From assembly GCA_965226435.1 (NCBI GenBank), contig CBDDCY010000013.1:868001-932000 (forward strand): 64,000 bases of DNA, in the 5' to 3' direction. Under the pieces are notes generated by a model. The model worked only from the letters and a program-made list of their open reading frames with translations, ran no database searches and had not been told where the DNA came from. The position numbers and the translations under genes are program-made. The DNA is from UBA6623 sp965226435. Its GTDB lineage: Bacteria; Acidobacteriota; Terriglobia; Bryobacterales; UBA6623. Within the stretch, counting starts at the first letter, position 1. Every line of letters starts with the position of its first letter. Positions 1 through 7,473 of this stretch are shown piece after piece.

Positions 1-399
1 CGCGGTTCGCAGAGCCCCCGGGAGAGAGTCCGCGTAGGTGGTTCCCAATTGAACCGCCGAGGAACCCAACACCGCCGCGCGCCACTGCCCTGGGGGCTTT
101 TGCTTGGGCAAATCGTAGTCCAACGCTTCGACGCGCAAACCGTCTTGGTTGCTGAAGTGGTGAACAACCCGCTGGTTCCGAGACATGATGTTCGACGCCA
201 GATTGACGTCGTGGCTGATGAAGCGAGTGTTCTCGTGAGGCCGGAACATTACATAGGGGTAGAGGCGGTTGTAGAAGGGGATCGACAGCGGCCCGGCGGC
301 TCCGCTTGACAGGATCCATTCGGCCGCCAGGACGGCACCGAGGATAGCGATCGAGACCGGGGCCAGGTAGGGTCGAATTCCGCGCGGACGTTTCGGCAT
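1..399 (-). CDS. SGNH/GDSL-hydrolase-like membrane protein, 3' part missing
   Basis: The frame is open from an ATG at 399 down to the window edge (133 codons), so only the N-terminal part is present. It starts with a short basic stretch (MPKRPRG) and a hydrophobic segment at about residues 11-27, which looks like an uncleaved signal anchor. Near the edge is AVLGSSAVQLGTTY, which resembles block I of SGNH/GDSL hydrolases (the catalytic Ser in a G-[DS]-S context). Seen: the anchor and the motif. Inferred: a membrane-anchored periplasmic esterase or acyl-transfer protein. The remaining catalytic blocks lie outside the window, so the family call is tentative. It is transcribed away from the porin gene at 793. 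Confidence 0.55.
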   Translation of the reverse strand, partial: MPKRPRGIRPYLAPVSIAILGAVLAAEWILSSGAAGPLSIPFYNRLYPYVMFRPHENTRFISHDVNLASNIMSRNQRVVHHFSNQDGLRVEALDYDLPKQKPPGQWRAAVLGSSAVQLGTTYADSLPGALRTA

Positions 400-684
400 C
401 GACCTCTATCTTATGGCGCGAAGTGCGCCGCCGTGACCCGACGGCGGGTCGGACGCGGTTGATTTTCGGGCCTTCACGGGCGGCGTCGCAGCGACCGGCC
501 GGCCGCTGAGTCGACACAGACACCCCTTAAAACAAACGGCTTCCAAGAGCGGCCGTGCGCCGGAAAAGGAGCAAAAGTTTTTCTATCGCACCCATAACAA
601 TTATCTTCTTGCTGTGTTGGCGGATGTGGCTTAGAGTGAGATTGACGGTTGAGGAATTTCCAAGACGAACCTCCGCAGCCACGC

Positions 685-711
685 GGAATTCCCGCTCCAA
701 CCGGGAATTCC
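685..711. repeat. Perfect 10-bp inverted repeat in a gene-free stretch
   Basis: Two perfect 10-bp arms (GGAATTCCCG at 685-694 and CGGGAATTCC at 702-711) enclose a 7-nt loop about 80 bp before the porin start at 793. There is no T-run after it, so an operator or an RNA hairpin in the porin leader is as likely as a terminator. The rest of 400-792 holds no convincing gene. It separates the divergent SGNH-like and porin genes and presumably carries both promoters. Confidence 0.5.
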
Positions 712-792
712 CCAGTGGATTCGAACCGCGAATCAACAAGCGCCCGCGGATAGGCGACTTGGTGGAGAGAGGAAGGATTCAGGTGGTCAACA

Positions 793-1536
793 ATGAAAAA
801 GTTTAAGACACTCTTGGTAATTATTTCGCTGGCGGCATCATTGGGAGTCGTTAGCGCTCAAGCGCAGGATGAGGAAAAGGCATGGAGCGTTTCGTTTGAC
901 AACGCTTTTACGAGTAAGTACATCTGGCGTGGTCAAAACCTCAGTAATACCGCGTCGATGCAACCGGGCTTTGGGTTCAGCTACGGCGGCTTTTCCGTCT
1001 CCACGTGGAGTAACGTCGCCCACACAGCATTCGGGGACAGCGACATCGCGGGGAATCACTGGACCGAACACGATCTTACGCTGGACTACGGATTCGCCTT
1101 GACCGACAAAGTTTCGCTCAATGTAGGCTACATCAATTACGCCTTCCCGAACTTTCGTGAAGGCCGTTATACGAATGAAGTGTACGGCGCCATTTCGGTG
1201 GATACCATTCTGCAACCGACCGTCGCCGTCTACGGCGACATGCACAATGGCGACGGCATGTACTACAACTTCGGCGTAGGCCATTCGGTGGACGTTGGCA
1301 GCGGCGTCGCGTTGACTCTATCGGCCGCGCTCGGTGTCAACCAAGGGCAATGGATCGAGAAGACCGCCGTCAGCGACGTTGTCTTGGCCGTGTCACTCGA
1401 CCTCCCGGTGGGAAGCAACGTCACTCTGTCGCCGTTTTATAACTACATTACGGGCGACGAGAGTTTGAGGACCTGTGTCGATTGTTTGTATTACACCGGT
1501 TCGATCGCCGGCGTCAATTTGAACATTAGTTACTAA
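793..1536 (+). CDS. TorF-family putative outer-membrane beta-barrel protein
   Basis: A 247-residue protein with a clear Sec signal peptide (MKKFKTLLVIISLAASLGVV, cleavage probably after SAQA at about residue 24). The mature part alternates polar and aromatic residues in short strands, begins with a characteristic FDNAFTSKYIWRGQ stretch and ends in an aromatic residue (NISY), as outer-membrane barrels do. This matches the TorF/CHP02001 putative porin family, whose members are about 220-260 residues. A short linker near the C-terminus contains a CVDC pair, which is uncommon in such barrels. GC is visibly lower than in neighbouring genes. The start has no strong ribosome-binding site but is fixed by the signal peptide. 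The substrate is unknown. The gene is monocistronic, with a strong terminator directly after it. Confidence 0.8.
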   Translation: MKKFKTLLVIISLAASLGVVSAQAQDEEKAWSVSFDNAFTSKYIWRGQNLSNTASMQPGFGFSYGGFSVSTWSNVAHTAFGDSDIAGNHWTEHDLTLDYGFALTDKVSLNVGYINYAFPNFREGRYTNEVYGAISVDTILQPTVAVYGDMHNGDGMYYNFGVGHSVDVGSGVALTLSAALGVNQGQWIEKTAVSDVVLAVSLDLPVGSNVTLSPFYNYITGDESLRTCVDCLYYTGSIAGVNLNISY

Positions 1537-1565
1537 GTCTCTCTTCGGGGACTTAGAGGAATCAG

Positions 1566-1637
1566 AAGCGCCGTCCGAGCGCCCCGCGGAATCCGGTTCT
1601 CAACGGATTCCCAGCGGGCGAGGGCGGCGCTTTTTTC
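1566..1637 (+). terminator. Rho-independent terminator after the porin gene
   Basis: A long GC-rich hairpin: AAGCGCCGTCC pairs imperfectly with GGGCGGCGCTT, and an inner stem GGAATCCG/CGGATTCC encloses the loop. It is followed directly by a six-T run ending at about 1636. It lies 30 bp after the porin stop codon. Confidence 0.85.
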
Positions 1638-1655
1638 TATTTCGGCGGCAGCGAG

Positions 1656-1806
1656 GAAAAAGTGGGGACAGCGCGAACTCCGGCTGAAGCCCGGGGCTAC
1701 TTTCCGGTCGCCGCTCCGCGGCTGCAAGCCCGTTGCGTTTCGAATTGGCTACATCGTAATCCACCGTAGGTTCGAAGGTGATTTTCGGAAGAGTCCCCAT
1801 TTTTTC
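1656..1806. repeat. REP-like inverted pair (GAAAAARTGGGGAC type)
   Basis: GAAAAAGTGGGGAC (1656-1669) recurs inverted as GTCCCCATTTTTTC (1793-1806), 13 of 14 positions matching, with about 120 bp between. The same half-motif occurs at 38012-38029 and, again as an inverted pair, at 49018-49113. This accounts for most of the 381-bp gap 1537-1917, which has no gene. Confidence 0.6.
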
Positions 1807-1917
1807 ACAGCCCCTCACTCGCTCGGTTTCTCGGCCCGCGGCTCGACCGCGAAACGTATCGCGGCCACGCGATGAAAGACGCCGGCGGCTCGAAATTCAT
1901 GCATACTGAAGATCCTC

Positions 1918-3480
1918 ATGCGACATTCAGCCCGTCTGATCTGCTTGCTCTGCTCCTGCCTGGCGTCGACGGTTGTAACCAAAGGCGGTGAATGGCCGAC
2001 CTTCGGGCACGACCCGCAACGGACGGGTTGGGCCGTCGATGAAAGATCGCTCAGCCCGGAAACGGCTCCCCATCTCGAGTTGCAATGGAAAACCAAGGTC
2101 GACAATCAAGGCTCCTTGCTTTTCGCCTTGACAGCTCCGATCGTGGCGGTGGATGTGTCGACGCGACTCGGAATCAGAGACGTCGTCTATGTAGCCGGAA
2201 AAGAGGGGAAGGTCTTTGCCCTGGATTCCGGCACGGGCGAGCTGTTGTGGGAGTGGGAAGTTCGCTCCTATGCGCTGCCCAACAACGTGGGACTCCAAGG
2301 GAGCGTCTATTGCCCCAACGGCGTCAATGCCACGCCGACTTTCGACAAGCGAACGGGCATCCTCTATACGCTCGCCGAGGACGGCGCTCTCTACGGGTTG
2401 GACATGGGCAGCGGCAAGGTCCGCTTCGGGCCGGTGCAGTTTGTCACTCCTTTCGCGAAGAGTTGGAGTTTGAATCTTGCCGGCGACACGATCTACACGA
2501 CGCTGGCGCAAGGCTGTGGGGGCGGACTGGGCGGATTCTATTCCATGGATATCCGGGATCGGCATCGTCCGGTCGTGCGGCAGCTGCTTCTCTCCAACAA
2601 CACGACGGGGGGCATCTGGGGCCGGGGCGGCGCGGTGATCGGGGAGGACGGCCGGGCCTACGGTTCCACGGCGGATGGGCCTTTTGATCGCGACCTGGGC
2701 GATTACTCGAACAGCGTCGTCGCCGCGTCGCTTGATGAGCTGGAACTGGTCGACTACTTCACGCCCCACAATTGGTGGGAGGTCTTCCGATACGACTTGG
2801 ATTACGGCTCCGCCAGTCCGGTATGGTTCGGCTGGCGGAATTACAATTTGTTGGCAAGCGGCGCGAAAGAAGGCGTCTTGTACCTGCTCGATGCCGACTC
2901 GCTGGGGGGCAAGGACCATCAGACACCTTTGATGGCGGGAATGAAACTGGGGAACGATCCGAAGGCGAGTACTTCCTATGGAATTTGGGGCGGGCTCTCG
3001 ATGTGGCGGGACGAAGAGGGCGACACCTGGCTCTACGTGCCGCTCTACGGGGCTGTCTCCGAGTCGGCGCCGGAATTCCCCATGGACCACGGCGCCGGTC
3101 CCGACGGCAGCGTCATGGCCTTCAAGGTCGTCGCGGACGGCAAGACCGACAAACCCGCCCTTGAACCGGCCTGGATCTCAGCGAACTTCAGGGTGCCGGA
3201 TCCCGTCGCGATCGCGAATGGAGTGGTCTTCGTCCTCGAGACCGGAGAAAATCCCGAACAAAGGGGCCACTCGACGCTCAAAACAGCGGGGTCGCGCCTA
3301 ACGAAAACGAAGCCCGCGGTTCTCCACGCGCTCGACGCCCGCACGGGAGAGGAACTCTACAACAGCGGCGGAGCCATGGAAACGTGGGTGCATTTCAGCG
3401 GCCCGGCGATTGCCGAAGGTCGGATCTATACGGTCGACTACAACTCCAACGTGTACTGCTTCGGGCTCAAGAGCAAGTAG
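1918..3480 (+). CDS. Secreted PQQ-like beta-propeller repeat protein
   Basis: A 520-residue protein with an N-terminal signal peptide (RLICLLCSCLASTVVT, residues about 5-22). The mature N-terminus has the WPTFGHDPQRTGW signature typical of PQQ-binding-like propellers. Repeats follow of the type YVAGKEGKVFALDSGTGELLW, ALYGLDMGSGKVRFGP and LHALDARTGEELYNSGG, and the last blade closes with VYCFGLKSK. This is the eight-bladed quinoprotein/BamB fold. I see no heme motif and cannot confirm PQQ ligands, so it may be a non-catalytic scaffold or a dehydrogenase. The ATG at 1918 gives the full signal peptide; the ribosome-binding site is weak. It stands alone and is convergent with the transporter gene at 3504. 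Confidence 0.75.
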   Translation: MRHSARLICLLCSCLASTVVTKGGEWPTFGHDPQRTGWAVDERSLSPETAPHLELQWKTKVDNQGSLLFALTAPIVAVDVSTRLGIRDVVYVAGKEGKVFALDSGTGELLWEWEVRSYALPNNVGLQGSVYCPNGVNATPTFDKRTGILYTLAEDGALYGLDMGSGKVRFGPVQFVTPFAKSWSLNLAGDTIYTTLAQGCGGGLGGFYSMDIRDRHRPVVRQLLLSNNTTGGIWGRGGAVIGEDGRAYGSTADGPFDRDLGDYSNSVVAASLDELELVDYFTPHNWWEVFRYDLDYGSASPVWFGWRNYNLLASGAKEGVLYLLDADSLGGKDHQTPLMAGMKLGNDPKASTSYGIWGGLSMWRDEEGDTWLYVPLYGAVSESAPEFPMDHGAGPDGSVMAFKVVADGKTDKPALEPAWISANFRVPDPVAIANGVVFVLETGENPEQRGHSTLKTAGSRLTKTKPAVLHALDARTGEELYNSGGAMETWVHFSGPAIAEGRIYTVDYNSNVYCFGLKSK

Positions 3481-3503
3481 CGGCCGCGGCCTTCCCGAAA
3501 CCG

Positions 3504-3947
3504 TCACGATCGCTGAACGAGCAGCACCCCGGCCGCCAGAAGAACCAGCCCGACTACTCTCTGCAAATTGATCGAGTGTTGCTGAAAACCGACCCAGCCG
3601 AAATGATCGACGGCGACCGATGCAACCAACTGCCCGAGAATAAGGCACGCCGCGAAAGTAGTCGCGCCCAAACGATAGGACAAGACAACTCCGGAGAGAA
3701 CGAGCAGCGCCCCCATCGAGCCGCCGAGCCAACACCACCAAGGCACCTTGGCGATCTGAGAAACCGCCGGCAACTTGACTTCGGTCACGAATGCATAGCC
3801 AATAAGCAGGCTCAGCCCAACGAAGAAATTTGTAGCCGCGGCAAGAATCGGATGGCCCAGCCACAACCGCAGCGACGAGTTGACCCCGGCCTGAACCGGG
3901 AATAAACAGCCGGCCGCCACGGCGAGCAGAACAAAGAGGAGAGTCAT
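3504..3947 (-). CDS. Small DMT-superfamily membrane protein (YdcZ/DUF606 type)
   Basis: A 147-residue, very hydrophobic protein with about five membrane segments. The opening (PVQAGVNSSLRLWLGHPILA) and the central GGSMGALLVLSGVVLSYRLG match the YdcZ (DUF606) branch of the drug/metabolite transporter superfamily, whose members have about 140-150 residues and often work as dimers. The substrate is unknown. The reading frame is complete. It is convergent with the PQQ-like gene and 84 bp after the cytochrome/monooxygenase gene on the same strand, so the two may be co-transcribed. Confidence 0.72.
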   Translation of the reverse strand: MTLLFVLLAVAAGCLFPVQAGVNSSLRLWLGHPILAAATNFFVGLSLLIGYAFVTEVKLPAVSQIAKVPWWCWLGGSMGALLVLSGVVLSYRLGATTFAACLILGQLVASVAVDHFGWVGFQQHSINLQRVVGLVLLAAGVLLVQRS

Positions 3948-4030
3948 ACAGCTATCTTACGGGGAACCGAGGGCTCGTCCCCTTTCGACAGCGGTATCGG
4001 CCCGACGAGGCCGCCCATGTCGGCGGTGGA

Positions 4031-5386
4031 TCAGTCGCCGCCGTCGGCGGTCGACTCTTGCTGCTCTGCCTTGGGCTTGTCTTTCTTCAGCCCCTTGTAC
4101 AACTTGTCGGGGTCGTGATCCATATCCACCGCGAGGCTGAAGAAGCCGATCATCATTTCTTCCCAACTCTGATCGCCCCAGCCGACCTCGACCGAGGGAT
4201 CGGGGTTATTCGGGTTGTTGGGCGAATTATCGAAATAGGCCGTGGCCTCGATGATGGTTCCCTTCGGCAGCGGAATCGGTTTTTCGAGTTCGTAAGTAAT
4301 CTGCCAATTGAAGTCGTAGTTGGGGACGCGCGCCAGGATCTCCGATGCCCCGGTCGGATAGATCGCCCGAAATTCGAACGACTTGCCGCGAAGGTGCATG
4401 TGCGGCGTGAGTGCGAGCAGCGTGACGTCCTTCTTGAACTCGACAGAGGCATCAACGCGATGGTTCGAGGCATTGGGAGGAATCTTGAATCCGCCATTCA
4501 CGACCGCGCCGCCAACCAGGCGCCTCTCCGGCGGCTGCTCGGCGATTCGGATCCCCACCGAGGACCGATCGCGAATCACGGTCCCATCCGGCGTATAGTG
4601 CAACTCGAAGATCAGGTCCGACCCCGCCGGAATCAGCTTCGCTAAACCCGACCCGTACCTCTGCGGGCGCACGCCGGGCGCGTACCCCGCCACCCACCGT
4701 CGCCATTGAGAAGGGCTGAGGTTGGGCGGGCGTTGTTCCTTTTTCTTCCTGTCCTTGGGAACAAAGAATTGTCCCGGCTCATAACCTTCCAGCCAGGTCG
4801 ATTCCGGCGGGCGGGCATAGGCGATGATGTGATGCACCACCGAACGAGCCTCGGGACGAACTTCCGAAGCTTCCACCCAGGTGTCGTCGGGGAAGGCGTT
4901 GGGGATGATGTAGTAGGTGTACTCGACCGTGCCGCTTGCCGGAATTTCAAACGGCTCGGGAAGACGCCAGACCTTGTCGGGCTCGCCCATGATCCAACCT
5001 TCGACGAACTTGACGGGCGCGGGGGCATCGGCCGCGTCCCCGGCGGGAGCGCCTTGGTCGGCCCATACCTTGAGAATTTCGATCTCAGCCTGTTCGAGAC
5101 GCCGGTCGTTGCGAAATTTCCTTCCCACGCCGGACTCGGCGCCCCAGGGCGGCATCTTTCCCAATGCTGTCGCCTCTAGTATCGCCCGCGCCCATGGCCG
5201 CGTCTCTTTGTAGGTCAGAAAAGACATCGGAGCGGCCTCTCCCGGGCGATGGCAGGTTTGGCAATTTTTCTGGAGGACGGGAAGAACATCCCGATGAAAC
5301 GTTACATCCTCGGTCTTTGGCTCGCTCCAGGCGTTGGAACCCGTCAGGGCCATGAAAGTGAAAACCAGAGCTACGGTGCGGCGCAT
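4031..5386 (-). CDS. Cytochrome c / copper type II monooxygenase-like fusion protein
   Basis: A 451-residue secreted protein with signal peptide at residues 1-21. An N-terminal monoheme c-type domain carries CQTCH (42-46) and a candidate axial Met in GKMPPW. A long beta-rich region follows, resembling the PHM/dopamine-beta-monooxygenase fold. It has a His pair (H185-H186 in SVVHHIIAY), LHYTPDG (H263) and an H-x-H pair (H329, H331 in TPHMHLRG), which correspond in arrangement to the two copper sites. The end is Lys/Glu-rich and disordered. Similar fusions are frequent in Acidobacteria and Planctomycetes, but I know of no settled substrate. Inference: a periplasmic copper oxygenase or electron-transfer protein fed by its own heme. 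It may share a transcript with the small transporter gene downstream. Confidence 0.72.
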   Translation of the reverse strand: MRRTVALVFTFMALTGSNAWSEPKTEDVTFHRDVLPVLQKNCQTCHRPGEAAPMSFLTYKETRPWARAILEATALGKMPPWGAESGVGRKFRNDRRLEQAEIEILKVWADQGAPAGDAADAPAPVKFVEGWIMGEPDKVWRLPEPFEIPASGTVEYTYYIIPNAFPDDTWVEASEVRPEARSVVHHIIAYARPPESTWLEGYEPGQFFVPKDRKKKEQRPPNLSPSQWRRWVAGYAPGVRPQRYGSGLAKLIPAGSDLIFELHYTPDGTVIRDRSSVGIRIAEQPPERRLVGGAVVNGGFKIPPNASNHRVDASVEFKKDVTLLALTPHMHLRGKSFEFRAIYPTGASEILARVPNYDFNWQITYELEKPIPLPKGTIIEATAYFDNSPNNPNNPDPSVEVGWGDQSWEEMMIGFFSLAVDMDHDPDKLYKGLKKDKPKAEQQESTADGGD

Positions 5387-5554
5387 AGCATTTCTCCCGC
5401 GGGATGGTCGGAAGTGTCGAACTGATCCACTTCACGAAGCTTATCATCGGACATCCTTTGTGCCAACCTCCCGTGTGACAGTTTCGCGAGTGGCCCATGC
5501 TTTCAGCGGACCGTCGCGGGCCCGGCGGCTCGGTAAGTCTTCATACGGTGACGG

Positions 5555-5583
5555 TTGACAGTATGCCGGAGCGCCCCTAGAAT
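5555..5583 (+). promoter_or_regulatory. Near-consensus sigma-70 promoter
   Basis: TTGACA (5555-5560), a 17-bp spacer, then TAGAAT (5578-5583): a perfect -35 and a 5/6 -10. It predicts a start near 5590 and a leader of about 45 nt for the DksA-like/comF/HNH run. Confidence 0.75.
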
Positions 5584-5633
5584 ACCCTTTACGGCTCTTG
5601 CGGCCAACTTTAACGTTAACGTGTTTCGGTTCC

Positions 5634-6020
5634 ATGCGCAAGACACAATTAGAGAAGTACCGTCGGCGGCTCGAACAGGCGCAGGAGGATGTTCGTGCCT
5701 TGATCTCGCGCAGCGGACAAGCGATTCGGACGACGCGCGAGGATGACCCCGAAGACAGCGCGGCGCAGGCGGCGAACTCCTATTCCAAGGAGTTTCTCTC
5801 GCACCAGAGCGACACGAGCCTTTCGCATCTCAACCTAATTGAGGATGCGCTGCGACGGGTTGACCGAGAAGACTTCGGTTCTTGTCAATCCTGCAATGAA
5901 AAGATTGAACCCAAGAGACTTAACGCCGTTCCTTGGACGCTGCATTGTCGCAACTGCCAGGAATTGGCGGAAGAACTGAGCGCGGCCGAGCCGAACCGCG
6001 GCATTTCGGTTCGGAGTTGA
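5634..6020 (+). CDS. DksA/TraR-family C4 zinc-finger protein
   Basis: A 128-residue protein. The N-terminal half is a predicted coiled coil rich in Glu, Arg and Gln (KYRRRLEQAQEDVRALI), followed by an acidic stretch (EDDPEDSAAQA) typical of the family. The C-terminal zinc finger has C84-x2-C87 and C105-x2-C108. DksA-type proteins insert a coiled coil into the RNA polymerase secondary channel and alter initiation with ppGpp; the acidic coiled-coil tip needed for this is not certain here. The start is placed at the ATG at 5634, because upstream residues are not family-like and the promoter lies just before. It is the first gene of a tightly packed run with comF and HNH. Confidence 0.85.
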   Translation: MRKTQLEKYRRRLEQAQEDVRALISRSGQAIRTTREDDPEDSAAQAANSYSKEFLSHQSDTSLSHLNLIEDALRRVDREDFGSCQSCNEKIEPKRLNAVPWTLHCRNCQELAEELSAAEPNRGISVRS

Positions 6021-6886
6021 TTTTCGGAGGACTCGCCTTCCCCAGTACGCTGACCAGTACGATTGCAAGAGTTCTCCCCGCCGCGGTCCCGCGCGGGCCG
6101 TTCGATGCGCTTTTCCGCGCCTTTTTCCCTGATGACTGTAGGTTGTGCGAGCGCGAGTTGACGCGCATCACGGCGGTACCGGTCTGCGGCCCCTGTTTGG
6201 AAGGGATTGCAAGCCGGCGGGCGACCGCGGGGTGCCTTCACTGCGGCCATCCTTTTGAGGATGCCGAAAAGGCGCTCGATCGTTGCGGAGCTTGCCGCGT
6301 GGATCCGCCGTCATTTGACCGGGCGCGCAGTTTCGGAACGTATGAGGGGGATCTGCGAAGACTGATCCACTTGATGAAGTACGACGGAATGCGTCCGTTG
6401 GCGAAACGGCTGGGACGACTGATGGCGGCGACGGCGGACGATTTCGAGGCACTGGATTATTTGGTCCCGGTGCCGCTTTATCGCCGCCGGCGGTGGAGTC
6501 GGGGGTTCAATCAAGCGGGGCTGTTGGCGGCCGCCATGGCGGAGGCGACCGATATTCCGGCGCGGGGAGGGCTGCTTCGGCGTACGCGAGCTACTGAATC
6601 GCAGGCGGGTTTGTCGAACCAGCAGCGGCGCAGCAACGTGGCGGGGGCATTTTCGGCGCCGAGGCCGGGGGAGGTTCGGGGGCGGCGGATTCTGCTGATC
6701 GATGACGTGATGACGACCGGGGCTACGCTGGAGGCGTGCGCGAAAGCGTTGAAACGGGCCGGGGCCCGCTACGTTGGGGCTGTCACCTCGGCGCGGGCGA
6801 AGCGACGTATGATTGAGGTAGGCGGCGCGACGCGGCGGGTTGAGGCTCGGCAAGCGGCGGCCGGGTCGGCGAGTGAGCCATGGTGA
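6017..6886 (+). CDS. comF: ComF-family phosphoribosyltransferase-like protein
   Basis: The N-terminal part carries two treble-clef-like zinc sites (C41-x2-C44, C57-x2-C60; C73-x2-C76, C90-x2-C93). A PRTase core follows, with the PRPP loop RILLIDDVMTTGAT at about residues 224-236. The LVPVPLYRRRRWSRGFNQ stretch is diagnostic for ComF. ComF proteins take part in DNA uptake and transformation, although many family members are poorly characterised. No good ATG exists near the start. A TTG at 6017 overlaps the stop of the preceding gene (TTGA), consistent with translational coupling; an in-frame ATG at 5933 would intrude 88 bp into the upstream gene. A dprA gene lies elsewhere in the window (60.5 kb), so competence functions may be present. 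Confidence 0.82.
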   Translation: MIFGGLAFPSTLTSTIARVLPAAVPRGPFDALFRAFFPDDCRLCERELTRITAVPVCGPCLEGIASRRATAGCLHCGHPFEDAEKALDRCGACRVDPPSFDRARSFGTYEGDLRRLIHLMKYDGMRPLAKRLGRLMAATADDFEALDYLVPVPLYRRRRWSRGFNQAGLLAAAMAEATDIPARGGLLRRTRATESQAGLSNQQRRSNVAGAFSAPRPGEVRGRRILLIDDVMTTGATLEACAKALKRAGARYVGAVTSARAKRRMIEVGGATRRVEARQAAAGSASEPW

Positions 6887-7407
6887 ATACGGTTGCATTG
6901 GGAGCGTCGGTGCTCGTGCTCAATGCCAGCTACGAGCCGATCAATGTCTGCGGGGCTCGACGGGCGTTGGTGTTGCTGTTGAAGGGCGTCGCGGCGGAAG
7001 AAGAGCCGAGTTCGTTCGCGGTGCGTTCGGCGACAAGGGTGGTCAGCGTGCCGTCGGTGATTCGGCTGCTCGAATATCGCCGCATTCCGCGTCAGACGCG
7101 CGCCCTGTCGCGCAAGAACATTTTGGTCCGAGACCGCCATACCTGCCAATACTGCACCAGGACCTATCCGGCCAACGACTTGACGCTGGATCATGTGGTG
7201 GCGCGCTCTCGAGGGGGCAAGAGTACGTGGGAGAATCTGGTGGCTTGCTGCCGCCGCTGCAACAACCGCAAGGGCGACCGAATGCCCGAGGAAGCCGGGA
7301 TGACGCTGATGCAGCGACCGCGGCCGTTTTCGCTTCACACCAGCCGCAGTTTGATGCGCCAGTTGGGCGGCCGGCAACACAGTTGGCGCAAGTATTTATT
7401 CTATTAG
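6880..7407 (+). CDS. HNH endonuclease family protein
   Basis: A 175-residue protein. The N-terminal domain (VLVLNASYEPINVCGARRAL) is typical of a widespread small HNH family of unknown biological role. The nuclease fold has CxxC (C89-C92), the LDHV catalytic His (H105), the conserved Asn of WENL and a second CxxCN (C124-C127-N128), which together form the zinc-supported beta-beta-alpha metal motif. The start ATG at 6880 overlaps the comF stop by 7 bp, so the two are probably translationally coupled. Family members are usually chromosomal and not linked to restriction systems. A hairpin at 7444 ends the unit. Confidence 0.85.
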   Translation: MVNTVALGASVLVLNASYEPINVCGARRALVLLLKGVAAEEEPSSFAVRSATRVVSVPSVIRLLEYRRIPRQTRALSRKNILVRDRHTCQYCTRTYPANDLTLDHVVARSRGGKSTWENLVACCRRCNNRKGDRMPEEAGMTLMQRPRPFSLHTSRSLMRQLGGRQHSWRKYLFY

Positions 7408-7443
7408 CGGCGGGGCGCGACGCCTCTTGGTATTGATTTTTGG

Positions 7444-7469
7444 CGGGCCGGGAAGCCGGCCCGTTTCTT
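7444..7469 (+). terminator. Hairpin terminator after the HNH gene
   Basis: An 8-bp perfect stem (CGGGCCGG / CCGGCCCG) with a GAAG loop at 7444-7463, followed by TTTCTT. It sits only about 10 bp before the next ATG, so it could also attenuate or shield translation of the transglutaminase gene. Confidence 0.65.
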
Positions 7470-7473
7470 GCTT

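Noticed and set aside
690..745. A tRNA-like T-arm on the minus strand (GGTTCGAATCC) in the gap before the porin gene
   Set aside because: The T-stem is imperfect, no matching acceptor strand or D and anticodon arms could be found upstream, and no 3' CCA context exists.
838..1284. A 148-codon open frame opposite the porin gene
   Set aside because: It lies wholly antisense to a gene with a clear signal peptide and barrel pattern, and its composition is not protein-like.
1927..3090. A 387-codon open frame opposite the PQQ-like gene
   Set aside because: Antisense shadow of a GC-rich gene; Arg/Pro/His-rich with no motif.
6017..7407. A restriction or competence island made of comF and HNH
   Set aside because: The HNH family is a common chromosomal gene without a methylase partner, and only comF (and a distant dprA) relates to competence.
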